From Clostridiaceae bacterium (GTDB taxonomy: Bacteria > Bacillota > Clostridia > Saccharofermentanales > DTU023): 5,037 nucleotides of DNA. Location: contig JAAYEX010000142.1 of NCBI GenBank assembly GCA_012728535.1, positions 1-5,037 of the forward strand, given 5' to 3'. Below are positions 1 to 5,037 of the stretch, piece by piece. Position 1 is the stretch's first letter; the number at the start of each line of letters is the position of its first letter. The notes beneath the pieces were generated by a model. That model searched no databases. It was not told the origin of the DNA and saw only the letters and a program-made list of their open reading frames with translations. The position numbers and the translations under genes are program-made.

Positions 1-2
1 GA

Positions 3-68
3 GATGTCGAACGTAGCAAAGCTGCGCACCAGGTGGAATACGAGTACAGCCGGCAGGAGATGAGATGA
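3..68 (+). CDS. 3' end of an unidentified upstream gene (partial)
   Basis: An open frame enters from the left edge and encodes 21 residues (DVERSKAAHQVEYEY, then SRQEMR) before a TGA at 66-68. The stop overlaps the rlmD start as ATGA, the classic arrangement for translational coupling, and the highly charged tail looks like an ordinary protein C-terminus. A second open frame ends at a TGA at 61-63 and cannot be excluded. I prefer this frame because of the ATGA overlap and its more protein-like composition. The product is not recognisable from so few residues. Confidence 0.42.
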   Translation, partial: DVERSKAAHQVEYEYSRQEMR

Positions 69-1501
69 ATAACAATGACATAAAAGTATACTGCAGGGAC
101 CTTAATCGCTACGGGCAGGCAGTCTGCGTCGAGCTGGCTACAAATGGTGAACCGGCAGAAGACAAAAGCATTATCTTTGCGGACGGCCTATTACCGGGCG
201 AAAGCGGCTTTGTCACAGTCGTCGAAGCCCGTAAAAACTATCGGGTGGCAAATATGAGCAGACGTATTGACGACAGCTCGGATCGCGTCGTTGCACCCTG
301 CCCGATTGCTGATGACTGCGGCGGCTGTCAGACTCAGGCTCTATCCTATCCCGCCAGTCTGCGCTGTAAAGAAAACAACGTCAGGCAGGCACTTAGCCGG
401 ATCGGAGATCTTGAGCTTGAGGATAAGATCAAGCCAATCCTTGGTTCGGATGAGCCTTTTGCGCATTACCGTAATAAAATGGTGTATCCGCTGGATCTGA
501 TTGAGGGAAAGCCTACACTTGGTTTTTACCGGGCCCGTAGCCATGACCTGATCACTACTGAGCTTTGCCTGATCGAGCCTTACCCAGGTGGCCGCTTACG
601 TGCCCTGATGCCTGAATTGATGATAAAGCACGGCCTTTCTGTTTACGACGAAAGGACACACACGGGAGACCTTCGTTTTGTGACCCTGCGGGTAACACCA
701 AATTCAAGTGATGCGGATAGGCCTCCGGAGCAAATGGTGATCCTGACTTCACGCCTTGAGAAGGATGCATATTTTGCTTTGGCAGAAGACCTCCTGCAAG
801 AGCCCGGCATCGTTTCTGTCTATCTGAATCTTCAGACTCATCGGGGCAATGTAATTCTGGGCGAAAAATTTATCCTGCTCGGAGGTGAAGAAACGCTCTC
901 CTTTAATCTGGATGGCAGCAGTTTCTCCCTGTCTCCGGGCGCCTTCTTCCAGATCAACTATGAGCAGATGATTAAGCTTTACCGACTGATAACTGCATTA
1001 ATAAAAGATATTCACATGGATAATCATTTGACTGAGATTATTGACCTTTACTGTGGGGTCGGCTCTATCGGCTTGTACGTACTCAATGAATTGAGAAAAA
1101 ATGAGTCTCCCCCCCTGCCTCATTTGTTGGGAATTGAAGTTGCCGGACAGGCAGTCGCTGATGCCATAGAAAACGCGAGGCTTAACGACTTTGATGAGTC
1201 GGAGTATGACTTTGTACATGCTGCGGCAGAAGATAGCTTGAAATATATAAAAGAGGCCGACTCGGACAGGACGCTGGTGATCGTGGATCCTCCACGCAAG
1301 GGTCTTGAGCAGGAGCTTATTTCTGTACTGGTAGATCATGGCCCCTCTCAGATACTCTATGTCAGCTGCAACCCCGCAACCCTGGCCAGAGATCTTAAGG
1401 AGCTGGCCGGAGTATATGAAGTCCAACTGGTTCAGCCTGTCGATATGTTCCCCTGGACCACGCATGTTGAGACGGTGGTGTTGATGACAATAAAGAACTA
1501 G
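65..1501 (+). CDS. rlmD: 23S rRNA (uracil-C5)-methyltransferase, RlmD/RlmCD type (TrmA/RumA family)
   Basis: This cytoplasmic enzyme uses S-adenosylmethionine to make 5-methyluridine in 23S rRNA. E. coli RlmD modifies U1939, while some Gram-positive relatives (RlmCD) modify both U747 and U1939, so the exact target is not settled here. The 478 residues start with an OB-fold TRAM domain (about 1-67). Iron-sulfur cysteines follow at C79, C85, C88 and C168, spaced much as in E. coli RumA. The FFQIN motif is at 294-298, the SAM-binding DLYCGVGSIGL at 327-337, DPPRKG at 408-413, the nucleophile C435 in SCNPATLARDL, and the probable base E469 in THVET. All key residues are present. It is a little longer than the 433-residue E. 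coli enzyme. The ATG at 65 follows an AGGAG at 55-59 by five bases. The gene is about half G+C, richer than everything downstream. The family call is near certain; the rlmD versus rlmCD choice is less so. Confidence 0.95.
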   Translation: MNNNDIKVYCRDLNRYGQAVCVELATNGEPAEDKSIIFADGLLPGESGFVTVVEARKNYRVANMSRRIDDSSDRVVAPCPIADDCGGCQTQALSYPASLRCKENNVRQALSRIGDLELEDKIKPILGSDEPFAHYRNKMVYPLDLIEGKPTLGFYRARSHDLITTELCLIEPYPGGRLRALMPELMIKHGLSVYDERTHTGDLRFVTLRVTPNSSDADRPPEQMVILTSRLEKDAYFALAEDLLQEPGIVSVYLNLQTHRGNVILGEKFILLGGEETLSFNLDGSSFSLSPGAFFQINYEQMIKLYRLITALIKDIHMDNHLTEIIDLYCGVGSIGLYVLNELRKNESPPLPHLLGIEVAGQAVADAIENARLNDFDESEYDFVHAAAEDSLKYIKEADSDRTLVIVDPPRKGLEQELISVLVDHGPSQILYVSCNPATLARDLKELAGVYEVQLVQPVDMFPWTTHVETVVLMTIKN

Positions 1502-1545
1502 AAGAACCTAATAACAAGAAGGGATCCTCGAGTAGATACAGCTAC

Positions 1546-1559
1546 TGCCTGACACGGCA
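1546..1559. repeat. short imperfect palindrome TGCC-N6-GGCA
   Basis: Between rlmD and the glycosyltransferase remnant, TGCCTGACAC at 1546-1555 is followed directly by GGCA, giving a four-base stem. Just upstream, AGTAG at 1531-1535 can pair with CTACT at 1542-1546. Neither stem is followed by a T run, so this is not a convincing terminator. TGCCTGACAC resembles the core of the palindrome at 4279-4289 and may be a remnant of the same kind of dispersed element. The rest of 1502-1631 shows no gene and no clear promoter. Confidence 0.25.
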
Positions 1560-1631
1560 AAATAAAATCCTAAAAGCCGACAGCAATAAATAGCATTTGA
1601 TAGTCATAGCCATTTGCAGAGGTAGTTAAAA

Positions 1632-2168
1632 ATGAAAATTGCCTGGTTTTGTGTTCCGGCACATGGTCATACAAATCCTACACTAGCTTTAGTCAAGGAA
1701 TTAATTGATGCAGGGCATGAAGTTCATTATTTTTCCTTTGAGTTGTTTAAAGAAAAACTTGAAAATTTAGGAGCTCATTTTATTGCTTGTGATGGCTATG
1801 CTTCCGAAATGGAAGATAAAGAAAATGCGGACAGGATAGGGAAAGATATGGCGTTCGCAACCGAGTTGCTTGTAAGCTCAACACTGGCCTTAGATGAAAT
1901 GCTGGCGGAAAACATTGAAGCAATCAAGCCGGATATTATTGTATCTGACTCAATTGCCTATTGGGGAAAGTTGACGGCAAAAAAATATAATATTCCATAC
2001 GTATCTTCTACCACGACATTTGCATTTAATAAGTATTCATCTAGATACATCAAGCGTGGTGCAATAGAAATTATTAAAATGCTTCTGGCCATGCCAAGAA
2101 TAAACAAACAAATCAAGAAACTTAACTGGAGAAAAAACAATATATATCTCTATGGGCACGGTGAATAA
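1632..2168 (+). pseudogene. MGT-type (YjiC-like, GT1) glycosyltransferase, N-terminal acceptor half, frameshifted
   Basis: An intact family member would transfer a sugar from a nucleotide-sugar donor, often to a macrolide, flavonoid or other small hydrophobic acceptor, in the cytoplasm. This reading frame gives the N-terminal Rossmann half: MKIAWF strand, then PAHGHTNP (residues 9-16) with the likely catalytic H13 of the GHxNP motif, and VSDS with D106 as the likely Asp partner. Similarity persists to about residue 164 (NKQIKKL). After that the frame gives only an unrelated tail and stops at 2166-2168, while the family sequence resumes in the +1 frame at about 2125. The whole gene should be about 390 residues. 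The two halves here add up to about 325, so roughly 60-70 residues of the inter-domain region are deleted in addition to the frame change. The ATG follows AGAGGT (1618-1623) by eight bases. Composition is A+T-rich, unlike rlmD. A truncated protein could be made but would lack the donor site. Confidence 0.85.
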
Positions 2169-2601
2169 GAATAAGGAATTCTACCTTAATTGTGTTGATG
2201 CTCTGAAAACAACTGATTATCAGGTAATTATTTCTCTGGGAAACAGCTATCATCATTTTAAAAACTTGCCTGATAACATTCAGGTATATGAATCCGTTGA
2301 TCAAATGGCGGTACTGTCGATTTCAGATGCTTTTATTACCCATTGCGGTATGAATTCTGCCTCTGAGGGATTGTATTTTGAAGTGCCTTTAATTCTTTTT
2401 CCTCAAACTCCCGAGCAAGGTGCAATGGCAAACAGAGTAGAAGAACTTGGGGCAGGATTTAAGCTGAAGTCAATTGGTAAAGAGGAAATATTAAGAGCAA
2501 TTAATGAAGTTCTGAATAATCCCTTGTATAAAGAAAACGCGGTGAGGATTTCAAAAAGTTTTAAATCTTGCGGTGGCGCAAAAGAAGCAAGGTTTTTTTA
2601 G
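2119..2601 (+). pseudogene. MGT-type glycosyltransferase, C-terminal donor-binding half, out of frame
   Basis: This is the continuation of the preceding gene in the other frame. Family sequence starts near 2125 with TGEKTIYISMGTV, the first strand of the donor domain. It continues through YQVIISLGNS to the GT1/UDPGT signature at roughly 2335-2435, where THCGMNSASEG and PLILFPQTPEQ are recognisable. The His and the terminal E-Q pair that bind the nucleotide sugar are kept. An ATG at 2152 opens a 149-residue frame, but no ribosome binding site is at a useful distance and it starts inside the first strand, so independent translation is unlikely. The frame ends at a TAG (2599-2601) just after seven T residues (2593-2599). 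With one extra T it would read FFLETILSCPDCAH and stop at 2634-2636, which fits the helix expected at the C-terminus. The gene therefore carries two separate lesions. Confidence 0.85.
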
Positions 2602-2668
2602 AAACGATTCTGTCATGCCCTGATTGTGCTCATTGACCGGACACCTTCATACAGTGTGACAGAGCAGT

Positions 2669-2704
2669 TTAGATGTCAGTAACTCGCGAGTGGTCAGGTT
2701 AGAT
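2669..2704. repeat. 10-bp perfect palindrome flanked by repeated words
   Basis: ACTCGCGAGT at 2682-2691 is a perfect 10-base palindrome in an otherwise A+T-rich gap. Around it the words TTAGAT (2669-2674 and 2699-2704) and GTCAG (2675-2679 and 2694-2698) each occur on both sides in direct orientation. GTCAGGT recurs at 2735-2741. A run of nine T residues follows at 2704-2712, but the palindrome alone gives only a three-base stem with a four-base loop, so I do not call a terminator. It could be an operator or a scar of an inserted element. Nothing here proves function. Confidence 0.35.
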
Positions 2705-2750
2705 TTTTTTTTGGAGAATTTTTGAGTTTGTGTAGTCAGGTCGAATGTTG

Positions 2751-2811
2751 CTATAAAAAATATAAAAAAGGCTAATCATTATAACGAAAATATATTCTTT
2801 TATGATATAAT
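2751..2811 (+). promoter_or_regulatory. extended -10 promoter with A/T-rich upstream tract, for the V4R-GGDEF pair
   Basis: A consensus TATAAT is at 2806-2811, preceded by TG at 2803-2804, which gives the extended -10 motif TGATATAAT. The position 17 bases upstream (2783-2788, AACGAA) is a poor -35 box, which extended -10 promoters tolerate. The tract from 2751 to 2800 is very A+T-rich, with phased A runs resembling an UP element. Transcription would start near 2818 and leave a leader of about 40 bases before the ATG at 2857. It fits the housekeeping sigma factor. No second promoter is visible before the cyclase gene, so this one probably serves both genes. Confidence 0.65.
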
Positions 2812-2824
2812 GCTAATTTAACTT

Positions 2825-2843
2825 AACAGAGCATATTTCTGTT
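2825..2843 (+). promoter_or_regulatory. small inverted repeat in the leader, just upstream of the ribosome binding site
   Basis: AACAGA at 2825-2830 and TCTGTT at 2838-2843 are perfect reverse complements around a seven-base spacer, and a G-U pair could extend the stem to seven. It lies between the predicted transcription start and the AGGAGG at 2846-2851. It could be a dyad operator or a weak RNA hairpin close to the ribosome binding site. The stem is A+T-rich and the leader too short for a known riboswitch class, so any regulatory role is a guess. Confidence 0.3.
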
Positions 2844-2856
2844 TTAGGAGGAAGTC

Positions 2857-3378
2857 ATGGGGGAATCAAGACAATATAAGTTTTCTTGGGATCTTTTAGG
2901 AGATTTATCAATAGGCAGGCCCAACCTGGGTAATACTACAAGGGTAGAAGTCTATAGACTAATGCAGTATACCTTTAGAGATATTTTAGAGGCTACTTAT
3001 GGGACTGAAGAGACGGATAGGATTTTTTATGATGCCGGCTACATGGCCGGAACAGAGTTTTTTAAGCACTATTTACATAAAATAAATAATATCAAAGACT
3101 TAATAAAAGAACTACAATCCCTGTTTAATGAATTAGGAATAGGCATACTCAGAATAGAGAAACTAGATATGGATAAAGGAGAAATAGTTCTTACTGTATC
3201 GGAAGATTTAGACTGTTCGGGTTTGCCGGAAAATGGAATTGAAATCTGTATTTATGATGAGGGCTTTATAAGCGGTCTATTGGAAGCATTTACAGGAAAG
3301 GCTTTTAAGGTTAAAGAGATTGACTGTTGGTGCACCGGAGACAGGACTTGTCGTTTTAAAGCTAATGTAGAACATTAA
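2857..3378 (+). CDS. V4R (4-vinyl reductase-type) domain small-molecule sensor protein
   Basis: This 173-residue soluble protein is essentially one V4R-fold module, the fold used as ligand-binding sensor in XylR/DmpR/MopR regulators and related to heme-NO-binding domains. It has no signal peptide or membrane segment. The N-terminal part (about 1-75) has RPNLGNTTRVEVYRLMQ and an acidic helical stretch, followed by a core (about 95-170). C131, E154, C157 and C165 have exactly the spacing of the four zinc ligands I recall for the phenol sensor MopR (C155, E178, C181, C189), and the CWCTGDRTCRF tail is the V4R signature. C120 and C159 are additional. The MopR phenol-contacting Trp has no obvious equivalent, so the ligand is unknown. 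The start has an excellent AGGAGG (2846-2851) five bases away. It ends 22 bases before the cyclase ATG, so the two are very likely co-transcribed and may act together. An enzymatic role is not supported. Confidence 0.88.
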   Translation: MGESRQYKFSWDLLGDLSIGRPNLGNTTRVEVYRLMQYTFRDILEATYGTEETDRIFYDAGYMAGTEFFKHYLHKINNIKDLIKELQSLFNELGIGILRIEKLDMDKGEIVLTVSEDLDCSGLPENGIEICIYDEGFISGLLEAFTGKAFKVKEIDCWCTGDRTCRFKANVEH

Positions 3379-3386
3379 ATAATTGT

Positions 3387-3391
3387 AGGTG
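3387..3391 (+). promoter_or_regulatory. ribosome binding site that fixes the cyclase start at ATG 3401
   Basis: AGGTG at 3387-3391, within TAGGTGAAA, matches the anti-Shine-Dalgarno region and lies nine bases before the ATG at 3401. An in-frame GTG at 3389 would add four residues (MKCK). However, that GTG lies inside this binding site and has no purine-rich sequence of its own upstream, so the ATG is preferred. Confidence 0.6.
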
Positions 3392-3400
3392 AAATGCAAA

Positions 3401-4261
3401 ATGAACAAGGAGATTGCTTACATTAAATCACTTTTGATGGATGCTAGTCCTCCGGAGAAGTTGCCAGAAGATTTGAGAGCTATTGAAGGAATTGAACAGA
3501 TTGATTTTATAATTAGAAGTCTGAGAGAGGGACTCTATGATATCTGCAATGGGAATCTGGATGAAACTATTAAAGGCACAGGCTATTTAGTAGGTACAGC
3601 AAAAAACATTCAGGCTACTTTCAGGCACTTGATTTGGCAAATTGAAAATATATATTCAGGCGATTTTTCACAGGAGATCCAATTTTTGGGGGAGATTTCC
3701 CAAAGTTTAAATAAAGGGGCTAAAAAGTTGGAGAGCCACATCAATAGTATGTCGGAAAAAGAAAAAGAGCTAGTAGAATTAAGCGAATTAGATCATTTAA
3801 CTAAAATATATAATCGAAGAAAATTAGAGGAAATTATAAACAAAGAAACTGAGGAGGCCAAGGAGTCAGGAAGCAAATTTTCTGTTTGTATTCTAGACAT
3901 AGATGATTTCAAATTAGTTAATGATAATTTTGGTCACTTAGTGGGAGATGAGGTTATTAATAAAATTGCCTGCACTGTTAATCTAAATATCAGAGCCGTA
4001 GATTATCTTGGGAGATGGGGAGGCGAAGAATTTTTAGTTGTTTTTCCAAATATCGGTATAGACGAGTCCTTTAAAATAGCTGAAAGAATTAGAAAAGCAA
4101 TAGAAAAAGATGATTATGCGGACATAGGTAAAGTTACGGCAAGTTTTGGAGTGGCGGAATATAGCAAAGATATAAACAGCGATGATCTTGTCCATAAAGC
4201 GGATAAAGCTATGTATAGAGCCAAACTACTTGGTAAAAATCAAGTATGTAAAATTGAATGA
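3401..4261 (+). CDS. soluble GGDEF diguanylate cyclase with HAMP-like N-terminal region
   Basis: The product is predicted to join two GTP into the second messenger c-di-GMP. Counting 286 residues from the ATG, the order is a short N-terminal helical part, two HAMP-like segments (about 50-79, NGNLDETIKGTGYL; about 86-113, SGDFSQEIQFLGEI), a probable coiled-coil stalk (114-132), then the GGDEF domain. The domain has DHLT...NRR at 131-140, metal ligand D166 in DIDDFK, N174-D175, the GGEEF active site at 207-211 and ADKAMYRAK at 267-275. The inhibitory site R198-x-x-D201 lies five residues before GGEEF, so product feedback is expected. No membrane segment is present, which is unusual for HAMP-containing cyclases and fits a cytoplasmic input. 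The neighbouring V4R protein is the obvious candidate, although that link is inferred. No EAL or HD-GYP domain is attached. All catalytic motifs are intact. Confidence 0.94.
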   Translation: MNKEIAYIKSLLMDASPPEKLPEDLRAIEGIEQIDFIIRSLREGLYDICNGNLDETIKGTGYLVGTAKNIQATFRHLIWQIENIYSGDFSQEIQFLGEISQSLNKGAKKLESHINSMSEKEKELVELSELDHLTKIYNRRKLEEIINKETEEAKESGSKFSVCILDIDDFKLVNDNFGHLVGDEVINKIACTVNLNIRAVDYLGRWGGEEFLVVFPNIGIDESFKIAERIRKAIEKDDYADIGKVTASFGVAEYSKDINSDDLVHKADKAMYRAKLLGKNQVCKIE

Positions 4262-4278
4262 TTCCAGCCTTTCATTTG

Positions 4279-4289
4279 GTGCCAGGCAC
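4279..4289. repeat. palindrome GTGCC-A-GGCAC
   Basis: Eighteen bases after the cyclase stop, GTGCCAGGCAC forms a five-base stem around a single central A. A hairpin with a one-base loop cannot close fully and no T run follows, so it is not a standard terminator. Similar GGTGCC(T/A)GGCACC words recur in many clostridial intergenic regions, as I recall, which suggests a REP-like or insertion-derived remnant. The related TGCCTGACAC at 1546-1555 points the same way. Two copies are weak evidence. Confidence 0.3.
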
Positions 4290-4306
4290 GCAAGATATTC
4301 AGCTAG

Positions 4307-4678
4307 GGGTTTATTATAGCTTCTCTTATTCCGGCAATCATATCGGAGGCCCTGACCGCTATACCGATACTAGCCTCCATTGCTCCTTCAATACTCTTAT
4401 CAATGGTCGCTATAGGTGTATATCTTATTATTAAAACCAGTATCTACAACGGCTCTTTTTCTATTATCTTGCAGGAAGATTCCTATACGCCCGGCAAGAA
4501 GAAAAATAGCACGATATATGGAAGAATAGCCGGTATCTACTAGTTAAGCATTGTCACCATATATTTGGCAATTAGTTTTATTTTTGGCAAATGGGATTCC
4601 TCATGGATTATATGGCCCATTGCCGGTGTACTATTTGGTGTAATTAGCATTATCACTTCGATTTTTATTGATGATTAG
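4307..4678 (+). pseudogene. C-terminal membrane fragment with amber stop, probably from an HTH-regulator/permease-type protein
   Basis: One frame stays open from 4307 to the TAG at 4676-4678 except for a single TAG at 4541-4543. It reads SLIPAIISEALTAIPILAS, then MVAIGVYLIIKTSI, GSFSIILQEDSYTPGKKK, GRIAGIY-stop-LSIVTIYLAISF and SWIIWPIAGVLFGVISI. The pattern is about four hydrophobic helices with a charged cytoplasmic loop. I recognise it as the C-terminal part of clostridial XRE-type helix-turn-helix proteins that carry a membrane domain. In those, the position of the stop is usually Trp as I recall, and TGG to TAG is one base change. The HTH half is missing: the frame is closed by a TAG at 4304-4306 and nothing upstream resembles it. 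The fragment has no start codon with a ribosome binding site. It is called a 5'-truncated, nonsense-mutated remnant; the exact family is less certain than the pseudogene status. Confidence 0.62.
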
Positions 4679-4725
4679 GTAAAATACATAAGATACTGAA
4701 TCCTTAAGATTATGGAGAAACATCA

Positions 4726-5037
4726 ATGCAGGTTGGAAACATCATATTTGCCGCTACATGTTGGCTATGCGCATTGATTTTCGCTGCAATTGCTCTTTGG
4801 GCATTCAAACGAAAAGATCCGATGCATTTTTGGTCAGGGACCAGAATAAGATCCGAAGAAATTTCTGATATTCCTTCCTACAATCGGGCAAACGCTTTGA
4901 TGTGGTCAACATATGCTGTTTCAATGATCGTGACAGGTATATTAGCTCTTTTCAACATAAATATTGCAGCAATATTATTAGTAATCATCTGCCTACCCGG
5001 ACTTTTTGTCTTAATCCTTGTCTATAATCGAATTTAC
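4726..5037 (+). CDS. small three-helix membrane protein of unknown function (partial, open at right edge)
   Basis: A frame opens at ATG 4726, eight bases after GGAG (4714-4717), and remains open to the window end, giving 104 residues without a stop. Hydrophobic segments at about 4-26, 57-77 and 80-100 predict three membrane helices. The first is followed by a positively charged KRKDPMHFWSGTRIR loop and then EEISDIPSYNRANALMW. This pattern (start as NIIFAA, then FWSG, DIP.YNRAN..MW) matches a family of short uncharacterised clostridial membrane proteins that I recognise but cannot name. It loosely recalls SdpI-type proteins, but that is not secure. Family members I recall are only slightly longer, so the stop is probably just outside. 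It lies 47 bases after the membrane-protein remnant. No terminator separates them, so they may once have been transcribed together. Confidence 0.75.
   Translation, partial: MQVGNIIFAATCWLCALIFAAIALWAFKRKDPMHFWSGTRIRSEEISDIPSYNRANALMWSTYAVSMIVTGILALFNINIAAILLVIICLPGLFVLILVYNRIY

Noticed and set aside
998..1465. A 155-codon open frame on the - strand inside rlmD
   Set aside because: It is antisense to a fully conserved methyltransferase domain, shows no recognisable motif and has no reason to be coding.
1522..1532. Adjoining BamHI (GGATCC) and XhoI (CTCGAG) sites, like a cloning linker
   Set aside because: Only 11 bases with no vector sequence around them. Such a coincidence is plausible in natural DNA, although a cloning junction cannot be formally excluded.
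2152..2601. The 149-codon frame as an independent short glycosyltransferase
   Set aside because: It begins inside the first strand of the donor domain, has no ribosome binding site at proper spacing, and the family match continues upstream of its ATG in the same frame.
2680..2712. Rho-independent terminator for the glycosyltransferase at the T9 run
   Set aside because: The best pairing before the T run is a four-base TAAC/GTTA stem or the three-base palindrome stem, too weak for a terminator call.
2812..2856. A riboswitch, for example for c-di-GMP, in the leader of the signalling pair
   Set aside because: The predicted leader is about 40-45 bases, too short, and no conserved aptamer core is visible.
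4258..4434. A 58-codon frame starting ATG at 4258 and overlapping the cyclase stop as ATGA
   Set aside because: Its composition is not like a known protein, and most of it overlaps the membrane-protein remnant in another frame, which has recognisable family sequence.
1..5037. CRISPR array, tRNA, rRNA or intact insertion sequence
   Set aside because: No regularly spaced repeats, cloverleaf-type sequence, rRNA signature or transposase frame was found on either strand.

Overview
The window looks like a piece of a Gram-positive anaerobe of the class Clostridia. The evidence is strong AGGAGG-type ribosome binding sites, an RlmD-type rRNA methyltransferase with its iron-sulfur cysteines, a V4R sensor gene beside a diguanylate cyclase gene, and two small membrane-protein families that I know mainly from Clostridia. 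I cannot place it below class from this sequence. All recognisable genes are on the + strand.

Layout. Bases 3-68 are probably the tail of an upstream gene that overlaps the next start by ATGA. Bases 65-1501 encode a complete 23S rRNA (uracil-C5)-methyltransferase (rlmD type) of clearly higher G+C than the rest. Bases 1632-2601 hold a broken MGT-type (YjiC-like, GT1) glycosyltransferase. Both Rossmann halves are recognisable, but the segment joining them is missing, the frame changes at about 2118-2128, and a second frameshift in a T tract clips the C-terminus. Bases 2602-2856 are non-coding. They carry a palindromic/repeat cluster, an A+T-rich tract and a good extended -10 promoter with a short leader. 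Bases 2857-3378 (V4R-domain sensor) and 3401-4261 (GGDEF diguanylate cyclase) form a compact two-gene unit. Bases 4307-4678 are a decayed C-terminal membrane fragment of a larger protein with an in-frame amber stop. Bases 4726-5037 start a small three-helix membrane protein that runs off the window.

How the genes fit together. The only apparent functional unit beyond the housekeeping methyltransferase is the V4R-GGDEF pair. A small soluble protein keeps all four ligands of the zinc site known from phenol-sensing V4R regulators. It is probably co-transcribed with a soluble diguanylate cyclase that has two HAMP-like segments, a complete GGEEF active site and an inhibitory RxxD site. The natural reading is a cytoplasmic ligand-to-c-di-GMP signalling module, but the ligand and the physical coupling are inferred. 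The pair sits between two pseudogenes, and the G+C drop after base 1501 suggests an accessory, gene-decay-prone segment next to a core gene.
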